Source: Leptospira mayottensis 200901116 (lineage in GTDB: Bacteria > Spirochaetota > Leptospiria > Leptospirales > Leptospiraceae). Taken from it: 64,000 nt of DNA. Position 1 is the stretch's first letter. Every line of letters starts with the position of its first letter. The stretch is from positions 1,146,001 through 1,210,000 of the forward strand of contig NZ_CP024871.1 of the NCBI RefSeq assembly GCF_000306675.2. The letters run 5' to 3'. A program made the translations under genes and the position numbers. This document shows, piece by piece, positions 27,198-50,068 of the stretch. The notes below the pieces were generated by a model that was not told where the DNA came from, did not search any database, and was given only the letters and a program-made list of their open reading frames with translations.

Positions 27198-27410
27198 TTA
27201 AGCGGCACCACTACGAAGGAAAACAGATACGGGTTCTTTCTGGAAGGAACTTACCTCAAGAATCGAAAACCCGATTACATTCCCCAATACATCCACTTTT
27301 TCCATTACTGCATCGTTTTCCGTTTCTTTAAAAAAACCTTCTTTCTTTTCAAAGAGGACTTCTAAGTAGTCAGACTCTTTGTCGAAATATATCTTAATCT
27401 CCCTATCCAT
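27198..27410 (-). CDS. DUF2283 small protein, copy 2
   Basis: Identical to the 70-residue protein of copy 1. Overlaps the DUF4258-like gene by 8 nt. Confidence 0.75.
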   Translation of the reverse strand: MDREIKIYFDKESDYLEVLFEKKEGFFKETENDAVMEKVDVLGNVIGFSILEVSSFQKEPVSVFLRSGAA

Positions 27411-27711
27411 ATAATACCTTTCCTTCTTTTATCTTGTCAGTGAAATAAGCCGTGATTAAAAATAAATCATCCTTTCCATTCTTGATTACTACACAAAGAT
27501 ATTTGTCACCTACCAACGTTTGGTAAAAATACTTGTAAAATAATTCCACACCGACATCCGTTCGGGATTGTCTCACTTGTTCAGGAGAAGATAAACACTC
27601 TACAATACTCTCTTCTTGTCCTAACATCTCAGGGTGATCCTCTTCTATATGTTTCCTTCTTTCTTCGGTAAATCGGATCTTTCTTTTGAATACGTCTTCC
27701 AGTTGTTTCAT
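27403..27711 (-). CDS. DUF4258-like putative toxin, copy 2
   Basis: Identical to the 102-residue protein of copy 1. Confidence 0.6.
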   Translation of the reverse strand: MKQLEDVFKRKIRFTEERRKHIEEDHPEMLGQEESIVECLSSPEQVRQSRTDVGVELFYKYFYQTLVGDKYLCVVIKNGKDDLFLITAYFTDKIKEGKVLYG

Positions 27712-27743
27712 TCTTTACGCTTACATCTTGTCTCTTGAATCAA

Positions 27744-27977
27744 TCACGCATTCTGAATGTCGTTTAAATAATCTTGTGTTGTATAACCCGAAAAGATGGA
27801 ACCACCAAAGGCACCCATCGTTTCAATAAAACTACGTTTTGTCACACCAGCTACTTTCGCTGCCTGCCCCGACGAACACTGACCGGCTTCATAAAGTTTT
27901 ACTGCAAGTGGCATCTGTAACGTCTGCTCGTTCAAATTGAGTCCGTCCGGTAATTCTAATCTTAAAGTTTTTACCAT
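27744..27977 (-). CDS. UPF0175 antitoxin-like protein, copy 2
   Basis: Identical to the 77-residue protein of copy 1. Again no DUF3368 partner follows. Confidence 0.8.
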   Translation of the reverse strand: MVKTLRLELPDGLNLNEQTLQMPLAVKLYEAGQCSSGQAAKVAGVTKRSFIETMGAFGGSIFSGYTTQDYLNDIQNA

Positions 27978-28016
27978 TTCTTTACCTCTTTGATTTCAAC
28001 TTCAATTCAGTCTATT

Positions 28017-28063
28017 GTCCAACCATTTTTTCCCTCTTTCGTAACTACTAAAGAGGGAAGCTT
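28017..28063. repeat. 47-bp dyad repeat (right), copy 2
   Basis: Exact copy of 13253-13299, closing the three-gene cassette of copy 2. Confidence 0.7.
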
Positions 28064-28277
28064 CCTTTCTCATCTTGCTAACGAAAGAATATCGAATCTT
28101 GAAACCTTAATCACTCTTTCCCTTTCAATGATTCTATTAAACCGCAATTTGGGTGGGATAGGGACTTTCTTCTTTCGAAACCGGTTCAGGATTTTTAAGG
28201 AAATTTAAGGGTAGTTTAAGTCAGGAAATTGAATGGCTCCATCCGGGTTTCCATTTCAAAAATGAAAAGGATGAAGG

Positions 28278-28556
28278 TTAACCCCTCATCCTCTTACCGA
28301 TCATACGCAGTGTCTTTTCAATCTCCACCTCGTTTTGACAATGTGACAGCAAGGTCTGAATCAGCTTCTTCGTTTGTTTCTGACTTTTGTAAAGATTCAA
28401 AAACAGTTCCTTCACTGCCTTCCTTTTTTCCCGAATATTCATTCCTTGAAATCGATTCCAAAACGTTTCTAATCTCAGTTCCAATTCCCTCAACCTTTCA
28501 TTCTTGGATACTAACCGCAATATCACACGACCTTCTTTGCATTCGGTATCCTTCAT
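28278..28556 (-). CDS. Small helical par-operon protein (92 aa), copy 2
   Basis: Identical to copy 1. Start overlaps the upstream stop in ATGA. Confidence 0.65.
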   Translation of the reverse strand: MKDTECKEGRVILRLVSKNERLRELELRLETFWNRFQGMNIREKRKAVKELFLNLYKSQKQTKKLIQTLLSHCQNEVEIEKTLRMIGKRMRG

Positions 28557-28891
28557 TTGATTAACCCCCGAATCCGTTTTTTTTCGAAAGCCTGTTTCTC
28601 TACGATCTCCGTTTCCAAGAATTTACGACCGATCTCTTGAAATTTTCTTTCAATCTCGATTTCCTTTTCTTCTCCTTTTTTGAATCGAAGAATCATCGTC
28701 CGGTTCTTCTTTCGATACACTTGCAGCTTCTGTAATGTTGTTTCGGCTTCTTCTCTCCTCTTTACGGAACTTGTCTTTTCATATCCCCTCCGATATGATT
28801 TCGTTTTCTTTGGGATAGTAGGGGATTCTTCTTTCGTCATTTTCGGGTCAATTCGGTAAAAGGCTCGTTTTGTCTCGTTTTTGCTTTTCAT
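28553..28891 (-). CDS. Small basic par-operon protein (112 aa), copy 2
   Basis: Identical to copy 1. Here the upstream parB is intact, so the ATGA coupling at 28888-28891 can work. Confidence 0.65.
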   Translation of the reverse strand: MKSKNETKRAFYRIDPKMTKEESPTIPKKTKSYRRGYEKTSSVKRREEAETTLQKLQVYRKKNRTMILRFKKGEEKEIEIERKFQEIGRKFLETEIVEKQAFEKKRIRGLIK

Positions 28892-30198
28892 ACCTTCAAC
28901 TTCCATATTCTCTTCTCTTGACCCACTGCTGAAATCAGTTCTACAAGCTCTGAGTCCTTAGAACCTAACTCCATTGTTTTCTTGTGTAGATCTGCTTGTT
29001 GCTTCCTCACTTTCCTTAGAGAATTCAAGAGTCTTTCCAAAGCCGCTTCCTTCTGGTCGTAACTCATCTTCCCGTATTTCTTTTGAAACTCTTTTACCTT
29101 CGCTTGCAAGATTTGTTTCGGCGTCTTCTTCTCCGCTTTCTTGATAGATTTCTCTTCCCTCTTGGATGACTTAGGCTCCTTCGTTTTTAATTCTTTGCGG
29201 ATTTCAGTGATATAGTTTTTAGCTGTCCCAAATGGAATATTTTCATTCTTAGAAATTTTCTTTGCTAAATCTTTACTAGAATTACTGATCAAAAGATGAC
29301 CCTCATCTTTTGATTTTTCAAAACCGTTTCCAACAAGAGAAGATTCATTATTTACTAAATCTTTACCGGAATGACCGATCAAACTATCACCCTGATCGTT
29401 TGATTTTTCGTCCGGTCCGGTCTTCAAAGATTCACTCTTTTGTCTTGTTCCCTGTGCTTGCTCTTCTAAGGTGCCAACCTCACCGAAGAATAGCCCAAGC
29501 TCCGTTTGTCCTTCAGGAGAAGAAGATGTGTTTCTCTTTTGTTCTTCATCCTCGATCAAACGATGAGGGCCATTGTTTGATTCCTCTTCGCTTAACATTT
29601 CCGAATCCGAAGATCCTTCCCCGTTTGTTTCTTCTTCTGTATTCTCAACTAATGAATGAGACGACTCGCTCTTTCGGTCCCCACCTCGATTGTCTTGTAA
29701 GAGATCGTCTTTGTATTTCCGAAGGATTCTTCTCTTTAGCCGCTCTTTTTTTTGCTCCGCTGTTAGATGTCTTCGAAATAAATTGTCTCCTTCGAGTATG
29801 TCGTATTCCTCTTCTGCGTTAAGTTCGTTCATATAGTAACGGACAGGAATACTCTCAACACGACGACGCACGTTCTCATCTTCGTGGTCTTTCAACTCCA
29901 AGGCGATTCGGTACCGATTCTCTCCCGTCACAAGTGTCCCGTCTTTCTTGGCCGTGAGTGCGTCCAAGATTCCGTTTAGTGCTATGTTCTCTTTGAGATT
30001 TGTATATTCTTCTTCGGTTAACGGATCAAAGTCGTTTCTCGGATTCGGCTTCAAACTCGAAGGTGAAACCATCTTCACAATCGGGTTCAGTGTGATTCCC
30101 TTCGGTATATACTGTTTCCCAAATGTTGATCCGGGCCGGGGAGTGGACTCTTGTTCTTCCATCCACTCTTTGGCTTTTTCTTCCTGACTCTTCTTCAT
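28888..30198 (-). CDS. ParB-like partition protein (intact)
   Basis: The 436-residue protein has an N-terminal ParB/Srx-type domain (residues about 38-150: [37 protein letters not shown]). A hinge with [20 protein letters not shown] follows, then an acidic/Ser-rich linker (about 180-330) and a Lys-rich C-terminal part with an HTH-like segment ([20 protein letters not shown]). ParB proteins bind centromere-like repeats and activate ParA. The palindrome cluster at 25288-25391 is a candidate site. The T8 run (29746-29753) keeps the frame open. Confidence 0.85.
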   Translation of the reverse strand: MKKSQEEKAKEWMEEQESTPRPGSTFGKQYIPKGITLNPIVKMVSPSSLKPNPRNDFDPLTEEEYTNLKENIALNGILDALTAKKDGTLVTGENRYRIALELKDHEDENVRRRVESIPVRYYMNELNAEEEYDILEGDNLFRRHLTAEQKKERLKRRILRKYKDDLLQDNRGGDRKSESSHSLVENTEEETNGEGSSDSEMLSEEESNNGPHRLIEDEEQKRNTSSSPEGQTELGLFFGEVGTLEEQAQGTRQKSESLKTGPDEKSNDQGDSLIGHSGKDLVNNESSLVGNGFEKSKDEGHLLISNSSKDLAKKISKNENIPFGTAKNYITEIRKELKTKEPKSSKREEKSIKKAEKKTPKQILQAKVKEFQKKYGKMSYDQKEAALERLLNSLRKVRKQQADLHKKTMELGSKDSELVELISAVGQEKRIWKLKV

Positions 30199-31016
30199 TG
30201 GATTACCTTGCGCTTCTTCCCGCCACAGGTAAGTTCCAAGACTTCCCGAGTCAGTTCCTCGAATAACTCGTATCCCTTCGTGTTCTCCTTCAATGGCTTT
30301 CCAAGTTCTCCCGCCGTCTCAATCGCCGATAACTTAGATATGACCGTCTTCGATACTTTGTATTTCTTTTTAAGTCTGTCGATTCGTTCCGATTCCTTCT
30401 TTCCCTTTCCGACGATTGAAGGAACAAGTAACGTCTTGGTTTTCTTCTCTGCAAGTTTGGAACCTCCGCCGACGCTTGCTCCGAACCCGTCCGCCTCCGG
30501 ATGCTCTTCGAATATATTTTCCACTTCTCCCAGTAGAGTTTTCATCCCCTGATAGTTCCATCTGGACGGCCTCACGGGAAACAATACTAAATCCGCTATC
30601 GACAATGCAAACCGTAGCTCCAAAGAAAGATACACCGGCGTATCAATGATTATATAATCATAATTGAGTTTTCTTAAATTCTCCGCAAACGATCCGAACA
30701 CTTCCGGGTCGTTTCCTAATTCATTCGTCATCTCTCCCAATCGTATCGTGGCCGGTAAGATATGAATCCCGGAAAATCCGGTCTCATACACACAAGCCTC
30801 GATCTCTTTTTGTTCGAGTAGCGCATGATATACGTTCCTTGTATCCAACTCCTCTTCTTTCACTCCCCGGAGAAAAAAGTCTGTTAGATTGTTGTTCAAA
30901 TCCAAGTCCATACACAGCACTCTCTTTCTCTTCTTCCATAACTGGATCGAAAGATTGATCGCTGTTGTTGTCTTGGCTACTCCACCTTTTAACGACGCCA
31001 TCGTGATGATTTGCAT
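30195..31016 (-). CDS. parA: ParA-family partition ATPase, copy 2
   Basis: Identical to copy 1 (deviant Walker A KGGVAKTT). Its stop overlaps the intact parB start in ATGA. Confidence 0.92.
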   Translation of the reverse strand: MQIITMASLKGGVAKTTTAINLSIQLWKKRKRVLCMDLDLNNNLTDFFLRGVKEEELDTRNVYHALLEQKEIEACVYETGFSGIHILPATIRLGEMTNELGNDPEVFGSFAENLRKLNYDYIIIDTPVYLSLELRFALSIADLVLFPVRPSRWNYQGMKTLLGEVENIFEEHPEADGFGASVGGGSKLAEKKTKTLLVPSIVGKGKKESERIDRLKKKYKVSKTVISKLSAIETAGELGKPLKENTKGYELFEELTREVLELTCGGKKRKVIQ

Positions 31017-31215
31017 GCCTTTGGCCTCCTAATAACTCAGCGCGTCGCTCTCCATGGATCGCTCCGCAGGTTTTTTTAAATCTTGTTTTTGGTTTTGTTT
31101 TTGAAAGAAACCGCTAAAGAGGGAAGTCCTCTCTGTAACCGGTCCTTTTCGTTTTGTTGTTTAGAGATTTGGAATGTTACAAGAACCTAATCACTGATCC
31201 CTAACACCCTGACAT

Positions 31216-32280
31216 CTAACTCGTGTCGGACTCTTCTTGGTTTGAATCTTTGTCTTTCGATCCGGTCTCTTTTTTAGGGGAAGCTCCTCCCACGAGAGAA
31301 CTTGAATCCGGTGTATGGAGTGATGGATGTGTCTTGTTATACACTTCCTTGAGCTTTCGAATCGCTACGTGTGTGTAGATTTGGGTCGTGCTCAAATTCG
31401 CGTGTCCAAGCATTTCTTGTACGTGTCGTATGTCCGCTCCGTTGTCGAGCATCCCCGTCGCTGTCGTATGCCGGAATATATGCACCGCTTGTCGTTTTTT
31501 AACTCCCGCTGTGTCTCTAAATCTTGTAAAATTCTTTGTAATGCTGTTGACGCTTACTTTACAGCCCCTTCTACCTAAAAATAGATGTAACTCTTTTTCT
31601 TTCCTTACCAGTAACGGTCGCACCCTTTCCAAATAATCCCCAATCCAATGAAGAGCCCTCTCACTGATCGGAATCAATCTGTCTTTTTTACCTTTACCTT
31701 CTCGAACCAGTAATGTCTTTGTTACAAAGTCAATATCGCTTACATACAAATTCCCGAGTTCCATCCTCCGTATCCCCGTCGAATAGATTACCTCAAGCAT
31801 CACCCTGTCACGAAATCCATACACCGTCGTCACGTCCGGCATCGACAAGATCCTTTCTGCTTCGTCCACACTTAATACATTGTGAGGGATGATTTGTTTC
31901 ACAAACTTAGGAATCTCTAAGTCCAACGCAGGATTCAAAAGCAACACACGCTTTTTCGTAAGCCACGCGAAATAATCCTTCACAATATTTAGGTATTTGT
32001 ATTTCTGATTGTTCGATAGTTCCTTGCCATTCGCTTTACGCATTGTCGTTATATACGTTCGATATCTTTCTAATAGAGATAACGTTACTTCTTTCACATT
32101 ACGAACTTCTCGCAATTCGCACCAATTTGAAAACTTTGTAATAGTCAAATATACATTTCCCAAAGTCGCGATCGCATTTCCTTGCGCCGTTCGTTTCCAC
32201 TCGATATATTCATATCCGTAGTTTAATATCGTTTCGGGTGGTGAGTTCTTTAAATATTCTAACTTCTCGCTCCAATACAT
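31216..32280 (-). CDS. Tyrosine recombinase (XerC/D-like), copy 2
   Basis: Identical to copy 1, with all catalytic residues present (R171, HxxR at 267-270, H293, Y302). Confidence 0.93.
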   Translation of the reverse strand: MYWSEKLEYLKNSPPETILNYGYEYIEWKRTAQGNAIATLGNVYLTITKFSNWCELREVRNVKEVTLSLLERYRTYITTMRKANGKELSNNQKYKYLNIVKDYFAWLTKKRVLLLNPALDLEIPKFVKQIIPHNVLSVDEAERILSMPDVTTVYGFRDRVMLEVIYSTGIRRMELGNLYVSDIDFVTKTLLVREGKGKKDRLIPISERALHWIGDYLERVRPLLVRKEKELHLFLGRRGCKVSVNSITKNFTRFRDTAGVKKRQAVHIFRHTTATGMLDNGADIRHVQEMLGHANLSTTQIYTHVAIRKLKEVYNKTHPSLHTPDSSSLVGGASPKKETGSKDKDSNQEESDTS

Positions 32281-32289
32281 AGCATTCCT

Positions 32290-35603
<3,314 letters not shown>

Positions 35604-35639
35604 GGGGAAGGGCTCCTTTTTGGGGGAATTTTTTGTAAT

Positions 35640-35711
35640 GCAAATATGCCTTACAATGTGCAATAATGCTTCATTTGTCAAGCCCTAACTTTTTATTACC
35701 TGCACATCTGC
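35640..35711. promoter_or_regulatory. Three GCA-N4-TGC operator-like dyads, copy 2
   Basis: GCAAATATGC (35640-35649), GCAATAATGC (35660-35669) and GCACATCTGC (35702-35711), in the same divergent arrangement as in copy 1. Confidence 0.6.
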
Positions 35712-35760
35712 TTTAAGTTCTTCTCGACAGCTTACTTTTTAAATGCAACTATGATTGATT

Positions 35761-36141
35761 ATGAGCAAAGGAAGAAAAAAAGAGCCTGAAAACGGGTTCG
35801 GTGAACGATTTCGACAGTTAAGGCTTCAAAAAAATCTTTCTCAGGGGGAAATTGGGGAGCTTGTCGGACTTCATTACACTAATATCGGTAGGTATGAACG
35901 CGGTCTCTCTATGCCTTCCGCCGAAGCCGTAAACAAACTAGCTGAAGTCCTCGGAGTATCTAGCGATTATCTGTTAAACGGATCTAAAGAAGAATTTGCC
36001 AAAGCAAAATTCTCTGATAAAGATTTATTACAGATGTTCCAGGCTGTTGAACAATTTCCTGAAGAGGAAAAAACTTTAATCAAAAAAATTATCGATGCTT
36101 TCCTTACTAAAAAGAAACTGCAAGAGTTAGTCGGGAAATAA
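35761..36141 (+). CDS. XRE-family repressor, copy 2
   Basis: Identical to the copy 1 repressor. Two expressed copies would double the repressor dose on both operator sets. Confidence 0.9.
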   Translation: MSKGRKKEPENGFGERFRQLRLQKNLSQGEIGELVGLHYTNIGRYERGLSMPSAEAVNKLAEVLGVSSDYLLNGSKEEFAKAKFSDKDLLQMFQAVEQFPEEEKTLIKKIIDAFLTKKKLQELVGK

Positions 36142-36149
36142 TTAAGGCC

Positions 36150-36475
36150 ATGAAAATTCTAGTCGATGTCAAAGACGAAAAGCAGACGCGCTTTTCGAAA
36201 TTCTAAAAGGTTTCTCTTTCGTAAAAAAATCGGAAAGTATGAAAACGGATCTACCATCCCAAATTCAGAAACCGTAATCAAGATGGCTAAAGCATTTGAA
36301 ATCTCAACCGATTATCTACTTTTAGAAGAAGTAAACGAAAATCCTGCTTCCACAAACCTTACTCAGAGAATTTGAAATTGTTGATCAGATGAACGACAAA
36401 GACAGGGAAGTAATTAAATCCCTCATCGATGCTTTCATCAAAAAAGGACGCATGGAACAGGTTTTAGGAAAATAA
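36150..36475 (+). pseudogene. Decayed second XRE repressor, copy 2
   Basis: Carries the same internal deletion and frameshift as 21384-21709. Confidence 0.75.
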
Positions 36476-36585
36476 TGGATTTCAGTATCTCTTTGGATTC
36501 GTATTGGTTCTGGGCTTTCGTTATTGACAATATAGTCTTACTCATTTTCTTTCTCACAATCAAATACACAAAACGAAAAAAGTAG
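36475..36585 (+). CDS. 36-residue membrane peptide, copy 2
   Basis: Identical to 21709-21819, with the same TAATG overlap. Confidence 0.4.
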   Translation: MDFSISLDSYWFWAFVIDNIVLLIFFLTIKYTKRKK

Positions 36586-36678
36586 ATTCAATTACACCAT
36601 CACGATATACAAAAAAACCGACGTTTCCATCGGCCAAGTTTGGTACAGGTGCACTTTCGATTTTAAAAACATTCAATA

Positions 36679-36960
36679 TCAGAAGTCGTTCGGCAAATCT
36701 GCCAAGTAATATTCAATAATTCTCATGTATTTAGAAGCGTGAATCTGTCTTACCGTTTCCTTCACTTTCTCCAAGTCTTCAAACGGAACTTCTTCTTTCA
36801 CAAGGCTTTCATTCTCTGCGTCAAAGTAAACACAAGGGACCTTTCCGTCCCAGGTTGTATCCACATACATCCGGCGGCCACTCCGCTTGTTTCGGACCGC
36901 TTCGCCCAAGGCAAAGCTCGTGCGGCGGGGTAGGGAGTTCTCTTGAGTCGGGTTTTCCAT
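36679..36960 (-). CDS. DUF2158-like small protein 1, copy 2
   Basis: Identical 93-residue protein. The A7 run at 36611-36617 (A6 in copy 1) lies just outside the gene. Confidence 0.65.
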   Translation of the reverse strand: MENPTQENSLPRRTSFALGEAVRNKRSGRRMYVDTTWDGKVPCVYFDAENESLVKEEVPFEDLEKVKETVRQIHASKYMRIIEYYLADLPNDF

Positions 36961-36968
36961 ATATTGTT

Positions 36969-37178
36969 TTACTTGGGAAGATACGGAAGAATGTCCTTAA
37001 TCCGCTCCAAATCCTCCGGAAACACCTGAACCTTCACAAGGCTTTCCTTCTCTGAGTCAAAGTAAATGCAACTCACTTCCGGATTCCAAGCTATTTCTAC
37101 ATACATCCTTTGGCCCGTCGTTTTGTTTCGAACCGCTTCGCCGATTGCATATCCCTCTTTTCTTTGGTTTGCTTCCAT
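36969..37178 (-). CDS. DUF2158-like small protein 2, copy 2
   Basis: Identical 69-residue protein, upstream member of the tandem pair. Confidence 0.65.
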   Translation of the reverse strand: MEANQRKEGYAIGEAVRNKTTGQRMYVEIAWNPEVSCIYFDSEKESLVKVQVFPEDLERIKDILPYLPK

Positions 37179-37352
37179 TCCCTTTCCCGACTCACTCTTA
37201 CACTCTTTTGTTTTTTAGGTTTTTCCATCGATTGCAGTTTCTCTAATGTTCTTTCGGGTGTCAGTGGGTTTCATACGAAACTCCGGTTTTCCGGAGTCCG
37301 TTTGCTACCTGGGACAGTGGGTTCTGCACTGGAGCCCTGTTTTGCGAGTAAT

Positions 37353-37925
37353 TCAAAACTCCGGACATTTACTTGTTTCACCGGGACATTGTATTGTATA
37401 TTCATCATCTTCAAATTGCATTTTCTTTCTAATTCTTTCTTTTGATTTTTCAGAAAGTTTCGTTCCCGCAGCAGTGAGACTTCCAATATTCAACTTTAAA
37501 ATATCTTCTACGGCTCCGTCGTCGATATTCGTATATGAGATATTTAGAATTTTCAAATGTTTCCAATCTTTCAAAACCTGAATCGCTTTGTTTGTAACTA
37601 ACGTTCCATCAATGTCTAATGACCAAATCTTGCTGTCTTTCAAAGTAGCAAGACCTGCATCTGTAATCCTTGTCTTAGTTAATGTAAGATTATCTAAGTT
37701 TGGAAATATCAAAAGATATTTCAACTTGTCGTCCGTTATTGGGGTCCCAGCAAAACTAATTCCTTCTAACTCATTCAATTTTCCTTTAGTCAGTTGACTA
37801 TGCTTTGGAGCCAAAGTACTCAAATACGCCAAAGCTTCTTCCGTCGGATCATTTACTTTTGCTTTTCCCACACAACCCACCAATATTAGAAATATCAAAA
37901 TAGATGTTATTCTTCGAACCTTCAT
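37353..37925 (-). CDS. LRR-like lipoprotein, copy 2 (downstream of full-length gene B)
   Basis: Identical to the copy 1 lipoprotein. In this copy it directly follows the complete gene B (24-bp gap), so it can be transcribed from gene B's promoter. The copy 1 version follows only a promoterless tail. Confidence 0.8.
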   Translation of the reverse strand: MKVRRITSILIFLILVGCVGKAKVNDPTEEALAYLSTLAPKHSQLTKGKLNELEGISFAGTPITDDKLKYLLIFPNLDNLTLTKTRITDAGLATLKDSKIWSLDIDGTLVTNKAIQVLKDWKHLKILNISYTNIDDGAVEDILKLNIGSLTAAGTKLSEKSKERIRKKMQFEDDEYTIQCPGETSKCPEF

Positions 37926-37949
37926 ACTTTACTCCTTTCCTCTCCATTG

Positions 37950-45155
<7,206 letters not shown>

Positions 45156-45159
45156 GTTT

Positions 45160-46812
45160 TTACACCTGTTTGTGAACTGTTGGGGGCGGTCCGTTCATAC
45201 GGATGGAATAATAGCGCATTAGTTTCCGATTGAGGTTCGGGACTTCCAAAAGATGACTTAATAGAATTAGAAAATCGGAATGTTTCCGGGTATCACCCGA
45301 ATTGATCGAAGTGACTTTTTGATTTTTTAGATTGGATTGATCCCGTCTCGGAGGATACAACGGAGTTCTTTCTACGTTCTCAGAAAGAGAAGAGGGTAAA
45401 TTGTTTTGCAATCGTCCGGTTTTGATTTCTTCCGACTTTTCTCGGATATATTCCCAAGCCCATTTCTCTATATTAACATTCTCTAAAATACGAATCTCAA
45501 AGGTGTCGGCTTTCCATTCCCAACTTGCGGAATCAAGCATATCTTCGACTTTTCCAAACCTATGTTCCGTGTTTTTGGAGGAATCAGAATTGAATTCTAA
45601 ATTCAAAACTCCTTTTTGGTTTGTTACAGTTTCACTAAAACGATTGTTAACTTTTTCTTTAAACCTCAAATCTGAAACGGATTCGATTGCTTTTTGTGGA
45701 TTGGCGGTTTCTTCCTCAAAACCTGTCTCTAAGACCGCGACATCTTGTCGGATTGTTGGAATCGTTTTTGATTGAACTTGTTCCAAAGAATCAAACTTCA
45801 AGTCGTCTTTCCGATGAACTTGTTCCAAAGAATCAAACTTCAAGTCGTCTTTCCGATGAACTTGTTCCAAAGAATCAAACTTCAAGTCGTCTTTCCGATG
45901 AACTTGTTCCAAAGAATCAAACTTCAAGTCGTCTTTCCAATGAACTTGTTCCAAAGCATCAATCACAACTTCGGAATATTCTTTGGACAAAGGTGCCCCG
46001 TTTTTCTTTTGAGAGTTACGAGACAAATAACGTTCTACTTCTAAAATATACAGTTGAGTCAATTTGTCCCGACGGTCTGGCTTTGAGGTTTTGATCTTTT
46101 GAACTTCGTCGGGAGGCTCCGGTTTCGAGGTTTCAATTTTTTGAATGTGATCGAATTCTTGATTGGGAAAATCGGTGGAAACCAAAAAGGTTTTTATTTT
46201 TTGATCTTTTATTAAAAAATCAGAATTTGAAATTTCATCGATTGTGTTTTTCTTTGGGTTCTCTTTCGATCCTGACTGAAAATCCGGAAAATGTTCTTCT
46301 TCCGTTCGATCGAAATGTGTAGTCTTTTTGTGTTTGGAAAAATCGTCGTTCTTCGAATTATGGATTTTATTTTCTTTTATGGAAAGCTCCATTTCTGCTT
46401 CCCACGCAGCACCGGTTGTTTCTAAGTTGTAGGTCAAATCCGGATCCGGTAAAAGCTCTGTGTTTGCAATGGCTTCCGGTTGATTTGTAGAAACTGGATT
46501 TACCGTTTCTGAAAAAGTTTCTGAATCAAATTCTTCCGTTTTTAATTCTTTCGATTTTATCTTTGGTTTTTTAGTCGTGTTTATTTCTTTTTGTAACTCA
46601 AGCAAATTAGGTTCTAATTCACTTTCCGACTCAAAAGACCATCCTAAAATAGGATCTAATGTTTTATTAGAAACCGAGTCGACTAAAACGGATAATACCG
46701 TAAAAGCAGTAATTCCATGCAAAAGAAAAAAGACTAAAAACGGAAGACGATAGGGGAAATTTTTATTCCCGGACGCCGGACTCGTTTTAGATCGTTTGAT
46801 TCTTTCTAACAT
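45160..46812 (-). CDS. Single-pass membrane protein upstream of gene B, with 14-residue repeats
   Basis: I do not recognise this 550-residue protein. It has one N-terminal membrane segment (residues about 24-47, LPFLVFFLLHGITAFTVLSV) after a basic cytoplasmic end. A long hydrophilic, low-complexity periplasmic region rich in Glu/Lys/Asn/Ser follows. Residues about 285-345 contain near-perfect 14-residue repeats (SLEQVHRKDDLKFD). The gene ends 4 bp before gene B, so the two form an operon. It could help export or anchor the giant protein, much as TonB-like or LptC-like single-pass proteins span the periplasm. That role is a guess. Confidence 0.75.
   Translation of the reverse strand: MLERIKRSKTSPASGNKNFPYRLPFLVFFLLHGITAFTVLSVLVDSVSNKTLDPILGWSFESESELEPNLLELQKEINTTKKPKIKSKELKTEEFDSETFSETVNPVSTNQPEAIANTELLPDPDLTYNLETTGAAWEAEMELSIKENKIHNSKNDDFSKHKKTTHFDRTEEEHFPDFQSGSKENPKKNTIDEISNSDFLIKDQKIKTFLVSTDFPNQEFDHIQKIETSKPEPPDEVQKIKTSKPDRRDKLTQLYILEVERYLSRNSQKKNGAPLSKEYSEVVIDALEQVHWKDDLKFDSLEQVHRKDDLKFDSLEQVHRKDDLKFDSLEQVHRKDDLKFDSLEQVQSKTIPTIRQDVAVLETGFEEETANPQKAIESVSDLRFKEKVNNRFSETVTNQKGVLNLEFNSDSSKNTEHRFGKVEDMLDSASWEWKADTFEIRILENVNIEKWAWEYIREKSEEIKTGRLQNNLPSSLSENVERTPLYPPRRDQSNLKNQKVTSINSGDTRKHSDFLILLSHLLEVPNLNRKLMRYYSIRMNGPPPTVHKQV
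45774..45962. repeat. 42-bp in-frame tandem repeats
   Basis: Four 42-bp units start at 45774, 45816, 45858 and 45900, with a partial fifth from 45942. Each unit starts GAACTTGTTCCAAAG. Being a multiple of three, unit gain or loss changes protein length without breaking the frame. Confidence 0.85.
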
Positions 46813-49407
<2,595 letters not shown>

Positions 49408-49516
49408 TCGTTTTCTAAAATTCGATTGTCATTATTTTTTTTTCAAATAATCTAATACCCTGCGTTTTTTGATAATTCAATGAGTCGAATAAAATAAGTG
49501 AGGGTGAGTACTGCGA

Positions 49517-49906
<390 letters not shown>

Positions 49907-50068
49907 GATTACGAGAAGACTATCTTTGTTCATGTAAAGGTTCCGTTGGAAATATAACTATCCCGTAAAAATCCGATTCTACCTTGTCTGTTTAATTTCA
50001 TTTCCAAAACTCAAGCAGAGGTTTCTTTGGATCGTTTAAACGGTGGAACTAACGTAAGCATATCTTTT

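Noticed and set aside
45774..45962. A CRISPR array at the tandem repeats
   Set aside because: The units are contiguous, in frame and without unique spacers. They are coding tandem repeats.
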